Origin: Pseudomonadota bacterium
Lineage (GTDB): Bacteria; Pseudomonadota; Gammaproteobacteria; Xanthomonadales; Xanthomonadaceae
Length of the DNA: 64,000 nucleotides
Direction of reading: 5' to 3'
Assembly (NCBI GenBank): GCA_023419315.1
Contig: JAEZYE010000058.1
Location: forward strand, 1 to 64,000
In this document: positions 53,635 to 62,858 of the stretch, one piece after another
Layout: each line of letters opens with the position of its first letter
Position numbering within the stretch: position 1 is the stretch's first letter
The notes under the pieces: model-generated
Databases searched by the model: none
Told to the model about the DNA's origin: nothing
What the model saw: only the letters and a program-made list of their open reading frames with translations
Position numbers and translations under genes: made by a program

Positions 53635-54351
53635 TCAACGTGCTTCCAGCACGCTGCGCAGGAACGGCACGGTGATCCGCCGCTGCGCCGCGAGCGACGC
53701 CCGATCCAGCTGATCGAGCAAGGCGACGAGATGCCCGAGATCGCGATCGGTGCGCGTCAGCAGCCAATCGATGGCCGCGTCTTCGAGTACGAACCCGCGG
53801 CGCTGCGCACGCTCGCGCAGGACGTCCCGGCGTCCCTCGTCATCCAGCGGCGTCAGCATGACCCGCGCGCATTGCGACAGCCGCGAACGCAAATCCGGCA
53901 GGCCCAGACCGATGGCATCCGGCACGTCGCGCGCGGTGTACAGCACGGACAACCCGGCCGGGCGCGCGCGGTTGTGGAAATCGAACAAGGCCACTTCGTC
54001 CTCGCGCTGACCGGCGATGGCATCAAGTCCATCAAGGGCGACCACGTCATTGCCCTCCAGCGCTTCCAGCGCTTCGCGCAGGCGACCCGCGGCCGCAGCC
54101 AGCGGCAGGAACGCGGCGCGCCGCCCGGCCTGTTCGGCCGCCGCACACAGCGCCAGCGCAAGATGCGTCTTGCCGGTGCGGCTCGACCCGGCCAGATACA
54201 GCCATTCCGCGTCGGACGCGGTGGCCAGCGCCCGCAACTGTGCGAGTGCGCCTGGCGGCGCATGCAGGAAGCTTTCGAATCGCTGGTCCGGCGGAGTGCG
54301 AAGCGCGAGCGGCAGTTGCGGGGTGAGGCCGGGAGGGGTTGCCGGGTTCAC
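53635..54351 (-). CDS. hda: DnaA regulatory inactivator Hda
   Basis: A 238-residue AAA+ protein. Hda with the DNA-loaded sliding clamp makes DnaA hydrolyse its ATP after initiation. The clamp-binding motif is QLPLALR at 11-17, and Walker A is GSSRTGKTHL near 55-64. Walker B (DVVALDGLDAI) and an arginine-finger region (RSRLSQC) follow. Length is family-normal. It shares ATGA with the AI-2E transporter gene. The downstream intergenic region contains a cluster of DnaA boxes. Confidence 0.92.
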   Translation of the reverse strand: MNPATPPGLTPQLPLALRTPPDQRFESFLHAPPGALAQLRALATASDAEWLYLAGSSRTGKTHLALALCAAAEQAGRRAAFLPLAAAAGRLREALEALEGNDVVALDGLDAIAGQREDEVALFDFHNRARPAGLSVLYTARDVPDAIGLGLPDLRSRLSQCARVMLTPLDDEGRRDVLRERAQRRGFVLEDAAIDWLLTRTDRDLGHLVALLDQLDRASLAAQRRITVPFLRSVLEAR

Positions 54352-55487
54352 TTGTGCTCGGTCTTTTCCGCTTCGACATGCGAGTCGAGCAGGATGGTCG
54401 GATGGTCGCCCGCGTACAGGTGGCTCTGCGTGTAGCGTTCGTGCGCGAAGCGCAGCAGCACGTTCGCGATGGCCGCAATCGGCAGCGCGAGCAGCATGCC
54501 GAGGAAGCCGAACAACTGACCGCCGGCCATGATCGCGAAGATCACCGCGACCGGATGCAGGCCGATGCGATCGCCGACGATGCGCGGCGTCAGCACGTAG
54601 CCTTCCAGCATCTGCCCGACGATGAACACGCCCAGCACCATCGCGACCAGCGTCCAGTCGCCGCTGGTCTGCACGAGCGCCGCAATCACGCCGAGCACGA
54701 TTCCGGTGGCCGTGCCCAGATACGGCACGAAGCTGATCAGGCCGGCGATGATGCCGATCAGCAAGCCCAGTTCCAGCCCCACCACCGTGAGGCCGGCGGC
54801 GTAGATACCGCCCAGCGCCAGCATCACCAGGAACTGGCCGCGCAGGAAGGCGCCGAGTACGTCGTTGGATTCCTGCGCCAGCCGCGAAACGGTGCCGATG
54901 TGATCACGCGGCACCAGCGCCGCCACGCGCTCGACCAGCGTGTCCCAGTCACGCAGGAAGTAGAACGTCAGGATCGGCAGCAGAACGAGGTTGGCGATCC
55001 ACGCCATCATCGCGAAGCCCGAGCGCGACAGATATCCGAAGAAGGTCGCCGCCACGCCACCGGCCTGCTGCCAGTGCCCGCGCAGCCAGGTCATCAGATG
55101 CTCCGGATCCAGCCACGACACCAGTTCCAGGCCGGTGCGACGCTCCACCCACGGCAGCGCCTTCTGGACGAACCAGTCCCGGTAGTTCGGCAGCGATTCG
55201 ACCAGCTCCACCACCTGCCGCTCCAGCATCGGCAGCAGGATGATCAGCGCCAGCGCGAGCAGCAACAGCATCAGGGTGAAGACCAGCACCACCGCGGTGG
55301 TGCGCGAATAGCCGCGGCGCTGCAGCCGATCGACCCACGGATCGCCCAGCCAGCCGAGCAGGGCTGCGCACACGAACGGCGTCAGGACCGGAGCCAACAG
55401 GTAGATCAGCCAGCCCGCAATGGCGGCGATGACCAGCCACTGCCAGCGCCGGGCAAGCGCGGTTCCGGAAAGAGAGGAAGAATCCAT
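54348..55487 (-). CDS. AI-2E family transporter / PerM-like permease
   Basis: A 379-residue inner-membrane protein with about seven or eight hydrophobic helices, typical of the AI-2E/PerM family. Signatures include the LISFVPYLGTATG segment and the GLHPVAVIFAIMAGGQLFG element in the C-terminal half. The substrate is not defined for most members. It is second in the DUF2066-perM-hda operon and is coupled to hda. Confidence 0.9.
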   Translation of the reverse strand: MDSSSLSGTALARRWQWLVIAAIAGWLIYLLAPVLTPFVCAALLGWLGDPWVDRLQRRGYSRTTAVVLVFTLMLLLLALALIILLPMLERQVVELVESLPNYRDWFVQKALPWVERRTGLELVSWLDPEHLMTWLRGHWQQAGGVAATFFGYLSRSGFAMMAWIANLVLLPILTFYFLRDWDTLVERVAALVPRDHIGTVSRLAQESNDVLGAFLRGQFLVMLALGGIYAAGLTVVGLELGLLIGIIAGLISFVPYLGTATGIVLGVIAALVQTSGDWTLVAMVLGVFIVGQMLEGYVLTPRIVGDRIGLHPVAVIFAIMAGGQLFGFLGMLLALPIAAIANVLLRFAHERYTQSHLYAGDHPTILLDSHVEAEKTEHK

Positions 55488-55512
55488 GCGTCGTCCGTGT
55501 CGGGAAGGAGGT

Positions 55513-56592
55513 TTACTTCAAGCGATAGACGGGCGGTTCGCCTTCGCCACCCACGAACGGGCTGTCATTGCCCAGCAGGCGACGGAAGCCGGGCAGCCCC
55601 GAGATGAGTTCCAGATCCAGTTCCAGCGTATCGCCGGCCGCTCGCACCGGCGTGATGCGCCGGACGACCGACATCTTCTGCAGGTGCGCCATCAACGCGA
55701 CGTAATCTTCCGTGCTGTCGATGCCGTTGAACACGATGCGGTACGTGCCCGCGGGGCCGGCCGCGCCGCGCTTGGCGTAGCGCTTGACCAGTGCATCGGC
55801 CGCGCCGTCGGCGCCCCCGGCCATGGCGCGGCGTGCATCGCCGTCGCTGCTGGACCAGGTCGACAGGACCTTGCCGCTGTCGACAAAGGACCAGTCGGCG
55901 GTCCAGCCGCTGCCGGATCGGTAGAGCTTGCCGATCAGCTGCATCGGCGGGCTGTAGCGCGCGGAGGCGCGCGCGACGGCCGCGGTGTCCTGCCGCCAGA
56001 TGGCGCCGACCAGCGCCTGTTCCGCCGCGCCGCCGGCCGGCAAGCCCAGGCTGAAACCACGTTCGAGTGCGCGATTGAGCAGCGGACGCACCGCGTTCGC
56101 CTGCGGGAGGCTGACCAGGCGCGGACCGCTGCCGTCGTTGATCGCCAGCCACACGACCGGCTTCGGACGCGGCGCCGGCCAGATGGGCAGGCCGAGGACG
56201 GCCGCCAGTTCGTCCACTTCGGCCGGTTCGAACCGAACGACGAGCGTGGTACGGAACGTCGGCGCACCGCTCGGCGAAACGCCCTGGTCCTGCCGGTAGT
56301 CGTAGCTCTTGACCAGGTTTTTCGCGTTGCGCAGTTCCTGCCCAACGCCGGGGCGGCCGCTCACGCTGCGATCGCCGGACAGCTTGCCCAGCACGGTCGA
56401 CAACGCGCGCGCAAACGCCCCGTTCCGCTCTGCCTCGCCCTGCCCGTTCACCGGCACTTCGGCCTCGTAGGCGCCGCGCGCGCTGGCGCTGTCGCCCTCG
56501 GTACGCACGCCTTCCTGGGCCGAAACCGCGGGAATGGCGGTCGACGCGGCCAGCGCGGCGATTACGAACAAGCAGGCTTTCATCCAACGCAT
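55513..56592 (-). CDS. DUF2066 exported protein
   Basis: A 359-residue exported protein (signal peptide to about residue 26, SAQE). DUF2066 features are the N-terminal YEAEVPVNGQGEAERNGAFARALSTVLGKLSGD and a C-terminal domain with YRIVFNGIDSTEDYVALM. Its function is unknown. The start at 56592 (MRWMKACLF) or three codons later fits the signal peptide. It is the first gene of the minus-strand operon and is divergent from purM. Confidence 0.87.
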   Translation of the reverse strand: MRWMKACLFVIAALAASTAIPAVSAQEGVRTEGDSASARGAYEAEVPVNGQGEAERNGAFARALSTVLGKLSGDRSVSGRPGVGQELRNAKNLVKSYDYRQDQGVSPSGAPTFRTTLVVRFEPAEVDELAAVLGLPIWPAPRPKPVVWLAINDGSGPRLVSLPQANAVRPLLNRALERGFSLGLPAGGAAEQALVGAIWRQDTAAVARASARYSPPMQLIGKLYRSGSGWTADWSFVDSGKVLSTWSSSDGDARRAMAGGADGAADALVKRYAKRGAAGPAGTYRIVFNGIDSTEDYVALMAHLQKMSVVRRITPVRAAGDTLELDLELISGLPGFRRLLGNDSPFVGGEGEPPVYRLK

Positions 56593-56725
56593 CGAGCGTT
56601 CCCAGGCTTCGGAAATCGGGGGAATTGTTGCCCGAATGGACACCTCGCGCCAACGCCATCCATTCAGGGAGGACCGAACCGAGCCGCGATTCCATTAAAA
56701 TCGTGCGCCTTGCCCCTGCCAGTCG

Positions 56726-57781
56726 ATGCCCGTGACCCAGCCCACGCCTCCCGCCTCCACCCCGATGACCTATCGCGACGCGGGGGTCGACATCGACGCC
56801 GGCAATGAGGTGGTCGAACGCATCAAGCCGCTGGTCAAGCGCAGCTTCCGCCCGGAAGTGATGGGCGGACTCGGCGGATTCGGTGCGCTGTTCGATCTGT
56901 CCGGCAAGTACAAGGAACCCGTGCTGGTCTCCGGGACCGACGGCGTGGGCACCAAGCTCAAGCTCGCACAGCAGTTGAACCGCCATGACACCATCGGCAT
57001 CGACCTGGTGGCGATGTGCGTGAACGACGTGCTGGTGCAGGGCGCGGAGCCGCTGTTCTTCCTCGACTATTTCGCCACCGGCAAGCTGGACGTCGAAACG
57101 ACCGTCGCGGTCGTCGGCGGCATTGCCAAGGGATGCGAACTGTCCGGCTGCGCATTGATCGGCGGTGAAACGGCCGAAATGCCCGACATGTATCCGCCCG
57201 GCGAATACGACCTCGCCGGCTTCTGCGTGGCGGCGGTCGAAAAGAGCAAGCTGCTCGATGGCGCACGGGTGCGCGCCGGCGATCTGCTGATCGGCATCGC
57301 GTCCAGCGGCCCGCATTCGAATGGCTACTCGCTGATCCGCCGCATCTACGATCGCGCTGGCCGGCCGGCCGAACTTGATCTCGGCGGCGTGCGCCTGGTC
57401 GATGCATTGATGGCGCCGACGCAGCTGTACGTGAAGCCGATCCTGGAGCTGCTGAAATCGCACGACCTGCATGCGATGGCGCACATCACCGGTGGCGGAC
57501 TGACCGAAAACATCATCCGCGTCATTCCGGAACCGCTGGGCCTGCGTATCGAAGCCAGCGCGTGGACGCTGCCGCCCGTGTTCGATTGGCTGCAGCACGA
57601 AGGCGCAGTGGCGCCGGCCGAAATGTGGCGCACCTTCAACTGCGGCATCGGCTTCGTGCTGGTGGTCTCGCCGGATCAGGCGAGCGCGGTGGAAGCCGAT
57701 CTGCAACGCCTGCAACTGGCCCACTGGCGCATCGGCGAAGTGGTCGCGGCCGCGGGTGCGGAACGCGTGGCGATCGCCTGA
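56726..57781 (+). CDS. purM: Phosphoribosylformylglycinamidine cyclo-ligase PurM
   Basis: The fifth step of purine synthesis, closing the aminoimidazole ring with ATP. The 351-residue protein has the AIRS signatures GTDGVGTKLKLA near 72-83, CVNDVLVQGAEPLFFLDY and GGETAEMPDMY, plus the SSGPHSNGYSLIR loop. It lies upstream of DUF2238 and purN in the same unit. TAAAAT at 56696-56701 could be the -10. Confidence 0.97.
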   Translation: MPVTQPTPPASTPMTYRDAGVDIDAGNEVVERIKPLVKRSFRPEVMGGLGGFGALFDLSGKYKEPVLVSGTDGVGTKLKLAQQLNRHDTIGIDLVAMCVNDVLVQGAEPLFFLDYFATGKLDVETTVAVVGGIAKGCELSGCALIGGETAEMPDMYPPGEYDLAGFCVAAVEKSKLLDGARVRAGDLLIGIASSGPHSNGYSLIRRIYDRAGRPAELDLGGVRLVDALMAPTQLYVKPILELLKSHDLHAMAHITGGGLTENIIRVIPEPLGLRIEASAWTLPPVFDWLQHEGAVAPAEMWRTFNCGIGFVLVVSPDQASAVEADLQRLQLAHWRIGEVVAAAGAERVAIA

Positions 57782-57784
57782 TCC

Positions 57785-58402
57785 ATGCAGCCCGGGAAAC
57801 GGGCGATATTCGCCCTCACGCTGGCGGTCTTCGCGCTGAGCTGGATTTCTCCGCGCTGGCCGGTCGAACAGGCCCTGCACAGCAGCCTCACCGTGCTGGG
57901 GCTGTTCTGGCTGTGGCGCCATGATCGGCGCTGGCCGATCCACACCTCGCATTTCGGCCTGATCTGCCTTTTCATCGTCCTGCATTGCATCGGCGCGCGC
58001 TGGCTCTATTCCTACGTGCCCTACGACGCATGGTTCGATGCGGTATCCGGCTGGTCGCCGGGCGAGGCCTTCGGCTGGCAGCGCAACCATTTCGATCGGT
58101 TGATCCACTTCATGTATGGCGTCTGCTTCACGCCCGCGGTCTGGCACTGGCTGCGCCAGCGCTGGCCACTGAAGGCCGGGCAAGGCTTCGTGATCGCGGT
58201 GATGGCGATCATGTGCAGCAGCCTGGTCTACGAATGGATGGAATGGGGCATCGCGCTGGCGTTGTCGCCGGAGGCCGCCGAGTCCTACAACGGCCAACAG
58301 GGCGATCCCTGGGATGCGCACGCCGACATGCTGCTCGCCACGCTCGGCGCCCTGCTGACGTGGCCGCTGATGCGCAACGAGCGCCTCGGGACGACCGCAT
58401 GA
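57785..58402 (+). CDS. DUF2238 (YjdF-like) membrane protein
   Basis: A 205-residue protein with six hydrophobic segments. The family pattern FDRLIHFMYGVCF, YEWMEWGIA and DAHADMLLATLG is present, matching DUF2238. The role is unknown. It is inserted between purM and purN, three bases after purM and coupled to purN through ATGA, so it is co-expressed with purine genes without evident functional link. Confidence 0.87.
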   Translation: MQPGKRAIFALTLAVFALSWISPRWPVEQALHSSLTVLGLFWLWRHDRRWPIHTSHFGLICLFIVLHCIGARWLYSYVPYDAWFDAVSGWSPGEAFGWQRNHFDRLIHFMYGVCFTPAVWHWLRQRWPLKAGQGFVIAVMAIMCSSLVYEWMEWGIALALSPEAAESYNGQQGDPWDAHADMLLATLGALLTWPLMRNERLGTTA

Positions 58403-59046
58403 GTCGCCGCATCGCGATTCTCGTGTCCGGCCGTGGCAGCAACCTGCAAGCGCTGCTCGACGCCATCGACGAAGGCCGCCTCGATGCGGAAATCGTCGGC
58501 GTGTTTTCCGATCGCCCCGGCGCCGCGGCGCTGGAGCGCGTCGCCCCGGCCCTGCGCTGGAGCCGGTCGGCACGCCGCTTTCCGGACCGCGCCACGTTCG
58601 ATGAAGCACTCGGCGATGCCGTGGCCGCCAGCCGCCCGGACTGGGTCGTCTGCGCCGGTTACATGCGTATCCTCGGCGACGCCTTCATCGCGCGCTTCCG
58701 CGGCCGCCTGTTGAACATCCATCCGTCGCTGTTGCCGAAGTACCGCGGACTCCATACGCATGCGCGCGCACTGGAAGCCGGCGACACAGAACACGGCGCC
58801 AGCGTGCACTTCGTGGTGCCCGAGCTGGACGCAGGGGCGGTCATCGCGCAGACGATCATCCCGGTCCATGCGGGCGATACTCCCGAGCTGCTGGCCGCAC
58901 GCCTGCTGCCGCGCGAGCACGCCCTGCTGGTGTCCGTGCTGGCGCTCGCCACCGCCGGGCGACTGGCTGAACAGGGTGAGCAGGCGCTGCTGGATGGTCA
59001 GCCGGTATTAAAGCCGTGGATCCTAGGCTCCGCCGAACCTTCCTGA
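58399..59046 (+). CDS. purN: Phosphoribosylglycinamide formyltransferase PurN
   Basis: Transfers formyl from 10-formyl-tetrahydrofolate to GAR. The 215-residue protein shows SGRGSNLQALL at 10-20, NIHPSLLPKYRGLHTH with the catalytic Asn and His, and VPELDAG with the catalytic Asp. It is complete and is coupled to the upstream membrane-protein gene. Confidence 0.96.
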   Translation: MSRRIAILVSGRGSNLQALLDAIDEGRLDAEIVGVFSDRPGAAALERVAPALRWSRSARRFPDRATFDEALGDAVAASRPDWVVCAGYMRILGDAFIARFRGRLLNIHPSLLPKYRGLHTHARALEAGDTEHGASVHFVVPELDAGAVIAQTIIPVHAGDTPELLAARLLPREHALLVSVLALATAGRLAEQGEQALLDGQPVLKPWILGSAEPS

Positions 59047-59056
59047 CTCACATTTG

Positions 59057-59785
59057 ATGACGACGACGCTGCGCCACACCTCATCCTTGCTGCTGGCTGC
59101 CCTGCTGGGCGGAACCAGCATGGGAGCGTCAGCGCTGGAGCCGTTCGTCGCCAGTTACGACGCGTATCGCGGCGGCAAGCTGGCCGGCAGCGCGACGATG
59201 AAAGTGACCCAGGATCCGAATGCCACACGCTGGCATATCGATCTGGACGTGCGCGGCACCAAGGGACTGGCGCGCCTGTCGGGACTGAACATCCAGCAGA
59301 GCACCTTGTTCGAAGTGCAGGACGAACGCTTCCGCCCGCTGAGCCAGGCGACCACGCAAAGCGCGCTCTTCACCGGAAAAAAGGTGGTCGGTGTCTACGA
59401 TTGGCGCGCGATGTCGGCGCAGTGGCAGGGCGACGTCAAGAAGAACCGCCGCGCACCGGTGCCACTGCTGGATGGTGACATGAGTGCGCTGCTGCTTAAC
59501 CTTGCGGTGATCCGCGATGCCGAGCCGGGCCGGCAGCTGCAGTATCGCGTCGTCGATTTCGGCAAGACGCGGCAATACGAGTACGCCGTGGCGGAGCAGA
59601 CCGAAATCGTGGCCGTGGACGACCTCAGCTACGATGCGATGCGCGTCAGTCGCACCAATGGCGGCAACGACGAGACCATCTTCTGGGTGGCTCGCGGCGT
59701 TCCCACGCCGATCCGCGTGCTGCAACGTGAAGATGGCGAAGACAAGCTCGACCTTCGCCTCGTCGAATACCAGGGAGTTCCATGA
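59057..59785 (+). CDS. DUF3108 exported protein, copy 1
   Basis: A 242-residue exported protein with a signal peptide ending near SALE (residue 27). DUF3108 landmarks are FVASYDAYRGGKLAGSATMKV, FTGKKVVGVYDW and the C-terminal REDGEDKLDLRLVEY. The family has no known function and is envelope-associated. The ATG at 59057 was used; a TTG one codon upstream also fits. It follows purN by ten bases and shares ATGA with the second copy. Confidence 0.85.
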   Translation: MTTTLRHTSSLLLAALLGGTSMGASALEPFVASYDAYRGGKLAGSATMKVTQDPNATRWHIDLDVRGTKGLARLSGLNIQQSTLFEVQDERFRPLSQATTQSALFTGKKVVGVYDWRAMSAQWQGDVKKNRRAPVPLLDGDMSALLLNLAVIRDAEPGRQLQYRVVDFGKTRQYEYAVAEQTEIVAVDDLSYDAMRVSRTNGGNDETIFWVARGVPTPIRVLQREDGEDKLDLRLVEYQGVP

Positions 59786-60477
59786 ACATGAAGAAGCTCT
59801 TTCCCGCTCCTGTGCGCCTCGGCGTGGCGGCCGGCCTGCTGGCCATCGCCAGCCTGCCCGCCCATGCCATCGATGCGTTCACGGCCCAGTACCAGGCCAG
59901 CGCGATGGGCATGCAGGGCGACGGCCAGATGGTGCTTGCGCCGCAACCGGGCAACCGCTGGCAGTACAGCCTGACCATCCGCAACCAGCTGGTCGATCTG
60001 AGCCAGAAGACCGTCTTCGATGAGCACAACGGGCGTCTGCGTCCGCTGTCCTCCACCGACAGCTCGCGCGTGCTGGTCAAGAAGAAAGCGGTGGACACCG
60101 TGTACGACTGGAGCAAGTCGCAGGCGACATGGACCGGCGACATCAAGCCGGATCGTGCAGGCCCGCTGAAACTCCAGGCCGGTGACATGGATGCGCTGCT
60201 GGTGAACCTGGCCATCGTGCGCGACGTGGCCGCGGGCAAGCCGCTGCGCTACCGCATGATCGAGAACGGCCGCGCGAAGGCCATGAACTATCAGGTGGCC
60301 GGCAAGGAACAGATCACGATAGGCGGCAAATCGCGCGAGGCGACCAAGCTCATCCGCAACGATGGCGACAAGCAGATGGTGGTCTGGGTGGTGCCCGATG
60401 TCCCGGTGCCGGCGCGAATCCTCCAGCGCGAGAACGGTCAGGACTCCATCGACCTGCAGATCAAGTCCTGGAAGTGA
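59782..60477 (+). CDS. DUF3108 exported protein, copy 2
   Basis: A 231-residue paralogue of the preceding gene with a signal peptide ending near AHA-IDAF (residue 29). It shares VYDW, DMDALLVNLAIVRD, and RILQRENGQDSIDLQIKSW with copy 1. The pair is coupled and ends in an intrinsic terminator, so both probably belong to the purM transcript. Confidence 0.85.
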   Translation: MNMKKLFPAPVRLGVAAGLLAIASLPAHAIDAFTAQYQASAMGMQGDGQMVLAPQPGNRWQYSLTIRNQLVDLSQKTVFDEHNGRLRPLSSTDSSRVLVKKKAVDTVYDWSKSQATWTGDIKPDRAGPLKLQAGDMDALLVNLAIVRDVAAGKPLRYRMIENGRAKAMNYQVAGKEQITIGGKSREATKLIRNDGDKQMVVWVVPDVPVPARILQRENGQDSIDLQIKSWK

Positions 60478-60489
60478 CGCGATGAAAAC

Positions 60490-60511
60490 GCCCGGCAGAT
60501 GCCGGGCTTTT
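60490..60511 (+). terminator. Rho-independent terminator after the DUF3108 pair
   Basis: GCCCGGC (60490-60496), loop AGAT, GCCGGGC (60501-60507), followed by TTTT. Confidence 0.82.
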
Positions 60512-60515
60512 CCGT

Positions 60516-60842
60516 TCAGGGCGATTCCGGTTCCGCGGGTGTAGGCTCCGCCACCGTAGTGCGGCAATCCACGCGAATCGGTCGCCCGTCGCTGCGCCAG
60601 GCGTACGACCGGCATTCGCGCGGGCCTTCGCTTTTCTTCTCCACGGTCACCGCATAGAACGACTGGAAGATCTCCTCTTCGCTGACGGTGCCGTCACCGT
60701 TCCAGTCCATGTCCTTGCTGGGAATGCCGCTGGTGCCTGCCGCGCCCGTGAAATGCAGCCACGCCACGGCGGCGAGCAGCGCGGCGACAACGGCCAGCAA
60801 CACCTGGCGACGGGGAGAGAAACGCTTTTTCGTGCGGACCAT
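60516..60842 (-). CDS. Membrane-anchored EF-hand protein
   Basis: A 108-residue protein with an N-terminal membrane helix at about 13-30 after a basic start (MVRTKKRFSPRRQ). A canonical 12-residue EF-hand loop runs from D46 to E57 (D46, N48, D50, G51, V53, E57), so calcium binding outside the membrane is likely. It has two Cys (CRSYAWRSDGRPIRVDC) that could form a disulfide. It lies eight bases downstream of murA on the same strand, so it may be the last gene of the ibaG-GFA-murA unit. Confidence 0.8.
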   Translation of the reverse strand: MVRTKKRFSPRRQVLLAVVAALLAAVAWLHFTGAAGTSGIPSKDMDWNGDGTVSEEEIFQSFYAVTVEKKSEGPRECRSYAWRSDGRPIRVDCRTTVAEPTPAEPESP

Positions 60843-60849
60843 GGCTGCC

Positions 60850-62121
60850 TCAGGAAACGCGGCGGATGCGTGCGCCCAGCGCGCCCAGCTTCTCTTCGAT
60901 GTTTTCGTAGCCGCGATCCAGGTGGTAGATGCGGTCGATGATGGTGTCGCCCTCCGCCACCAGTCCGGCGAGGATCAAGGACGCGGATGCGCGGAGATCG
61001 GTCGCCATCACCGGCGCGCCGCTCAGCTTTTCGACGCCACGCACGATCGCGGTATGGCCTTCCACGCGGATGTCGGCGCCGAGGCGCAGCAGCTCGTTGA
61101 CGTGCATGAAGCGGTTTTCGAAGATGGTTTCGTTGATGACGCCAACGCCATCGGCCACGCAGTTCAACGCCATCAATTGCGCCTGCATGTCGGTCGGGAA
61201 TGCCGGATACGGCGCGGTCGTCAGGCTGACTGCGCGCGGACGCTGGCCCTTCATGTCGAGCGTGATGCTGTCTTCGGTCGTCTCGATGGTCGCGCCGGCC
61301 TCGGTCAGCTTGTCGAGCACGGCGTCGAGCGTGTCACCGCGCGCCCGACGCGCCACGATGCGACCGCCGGTCATCGCCGCCGCGACCAGGAAGGTACCGG
61401 TTTCAATGCGATCCGGCAGCACCGCGTGGCGGCCGCCATTGAGCCGCTCGACTCCGCGCACGACGATGCGGGGCGTGCCCGCGCCTTCGATGTCGGCGCC
61501 CAGTGCAATGAGGCAATCAGCCAGATCGGTCACTTCCGGTTCGGCTGCCGCGTTTTCCAGCACGGTGGTGCCTTCTGCCAGGGTTGCCGCCATCAGCACG
61601 TTCTCGGTGCCGGTCACGCTGACCATGTCGAACACATAGCGCGCGCCCTTCAGGCGGTTCGCCTTCGCCTTGATGTAACCGTTCTCGACGCTGATGTCGG
61701 CGCCCAGCGCCTGCAGGCCCTTGATGTGCTGATCCACCGGGCGCGATCCGATTGCGCAGCCGCCGGGCAACGACACTTCCGCCGCGCCGTGCCGCGCCAG
61801 CAACGGGCCGAGCACGAGGATCGACGCGCGCATCGTCTTCACCAGTTCGTAGGGCGCGACGTGCTGGTTGACGCTGCGCGGATCGACCGTGATGGCGCTG
61901 CCGCGCGAGAGCGTGCCCTCGTCGATGCTGATGCCGGCCCCCAGTTCGCCCAGCAGCTTTACCGTCGTGACGACGTCATGCAGGTGCGGGACGTTGGTGA
62001 TCTCGACCGGCGCATCCGCCAGCAACGTGGCGCACAGGATGGGCAGCACGGCGTTCTTGGCGCCGGAGATGGTGACTTCGCCGTTGAGCGGAACGCCGCC
62101 GGTAACAATGATTTTCTGCAT
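60850..62121 (-). CDS. murA: UDP-N-acetylglucosamine 1-carboxyvinyltransferase MurA
   Basis: First committed step of peptidoglycan synthesis, transferring enolpyruvate to UDP-GlcNAc. The 423-residue protein has K22-N23 (SGAKNA) and the reactive Cys122 in PGGCAIGSRPVDQH, the residue alkylated by fosfomycin. The Cys is present, so the enzyme should be fosfomycin-sensitive, though AmgK/MurU recycling elsewhere in the window can offset this. It follows the GFA gene by 32 bases and ibaG, the classic murA neighbour. Confidence 0.97.
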   Translation of the reverse strand: MQKIIVTGGVPLNGEVTISGAKNAVLPILCATLLADAPVEITNVPHLHDVVTTVKLLGELGAGISIDEGTLSRGSAITVDPRSVNQHVAPYELVKTMRASILVLGPLLARHGAAEVSLPGGCAIGSRPVDQHIKGLQALGADISVENGYIKAKANRLKGARYVFDMVSVTGTENVLMAATLAEGTTVLENAAAEPEVTDLADCLIALGADIEGAGTPRIVVRGVERLNGGRHAVLPDRIETGTFLVAAAMTGGRIVARRARGDTLDAVLDKLTEAGATIETTEDSITLDMKGQRPRAVSLTTAPYPAFPTDMQAQLMALNCVADGVGVINETIFENRFMHVNELLRLGADIRVEGHTAIVRGVEKLSGAPVMATDLRASASLILAGLVAEGDTIIDRIYHLDRGYENIEEKLGALGARIRRVS

Positions 62122-62153
62122 GTGGGGCTCGGAGTGATGGGGGGAGCGGCCGG

Positions 62154-62573
62154 TCATTCGCCCGGTCGAGTGGAATACTGCGGTGAACCGTCGGCGGGCT
62201 CGTACCAGTCTGCCTTCGAGCCGACGAAGACGTGCATGCGTTGAAGCGGAGGCAGCGGCGTATCGAGCGTCCCGACGCGCAGGCGGAGCACATCCGGCAT
62301 GGCGTCGCGACGGCTGTACAGCGGCGAAGCGCAGCGACGGCAGAACACGCGGTGGACGCCCGGCGACGAGGTGTATTCGTTCAACAGCGCATCGCCCTGA
62401 AGCAGTACGAACGACGCGCGCGGAATCGCCACCACCGCCTGGAATGCCGAACCGTTCGCCTTGCGGCAGCGCGAGCAGTGGCAGAACACCATTTCGGTCG
62501 GGACGGCGTCGACGCGATAGCGCACGCCATCGCAGAGGCAACTGCCGGAGAGACTTGCGTGCGCTGCGCCCAT
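62154..62573 (-). CDS. GFA/CENP-V-type zinc protein
   Basis: A 139-residue protein of the GFA (glutathione-dependent formaldehyde-activating-like) fold. Zn ligands are present: SCLC near 11-14, CHCSRC near 31-36 and CRRC near 78-81. The activity of most members is unproven. It lies between ibaG (five bases) and murA on the same strand, an insertion in the usual ibaG-murA pair. Confidence 0.88.
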   Translation of the reverse strand: MGAAHASLSGSCLCDGVRYRVDAVPTEMVFCHCSRCRKANGSAFQAVVAIPRASFVLLQGDALLNEYTSSPGVHRVFCRRCASPLYSRRDAMPDVLRLRVGTLDTPLPPLQRMHVFVGSKADWYEPADGSPQYSTRPGE

Positions 62574-62578
62574 CCAGC

Positions 62579-62806
62579 TCAGTGGCCGTCCGGGGTGACG
62601 GTTTTCAGCGCCAGCGCGTGGATGGCGCCGCCCATCAGGTCACCCAGCGTTGCGTAGACCATGCGATGCCGGGCCAGCGGCATCTTGCCGCGAAATGCCT
62701 CCGATACCACGGTCGCTTCGAAATGCACGCCGTCCTCGCCTTCGACCTGCACCTGCGCGTCGGGCATGCCCGCTTCGATGAGTTTTCGGATGGTTTGGGC
62801 GTCCAA
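62579..62806 (-). CDS. ibaG: BolA-family protein IbaG
   Basis: A 75-residue BolA-like protein; IbaG works with monothiol glutaredoxins in Fe-S and acid-stress biology. Family features include EDGVHFEATVVSEAFRGK and the helix ARHRMVYATLGD with the conserved RHR. The start is TTG at 62806: the ATG seen just upstream is in another frame, and AGGA lies eight bases before the TTG. The ibaG-murA order is classic, although a GFA gene intervenes here. TAGAAT (62835-62840, minus) could be its -10. Confidence 0.88.
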   Translation of the reverse strand: MDAQTIRKLIEAGMPDAQVQVEGEDGVHFEATVVSEAFRGKMPLARHRMVYATLGDLMGGAIHALALKTVTPDGH

Positions 62807-62858
62807 CGGGCATTTCCTAATAAAATGGCGGCCTATTCTACCCCCGGCCCGTCCACGC

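Noticed and set aside
55565..58609. A very long open frame on the minus strand across DUF2066, purM and the DUF2238 gene
   Set aside because: It is antisense to purM and other clear genes, has Arg/Ala/His-rich composition without motifs, and arises from GC-rich codon bias.
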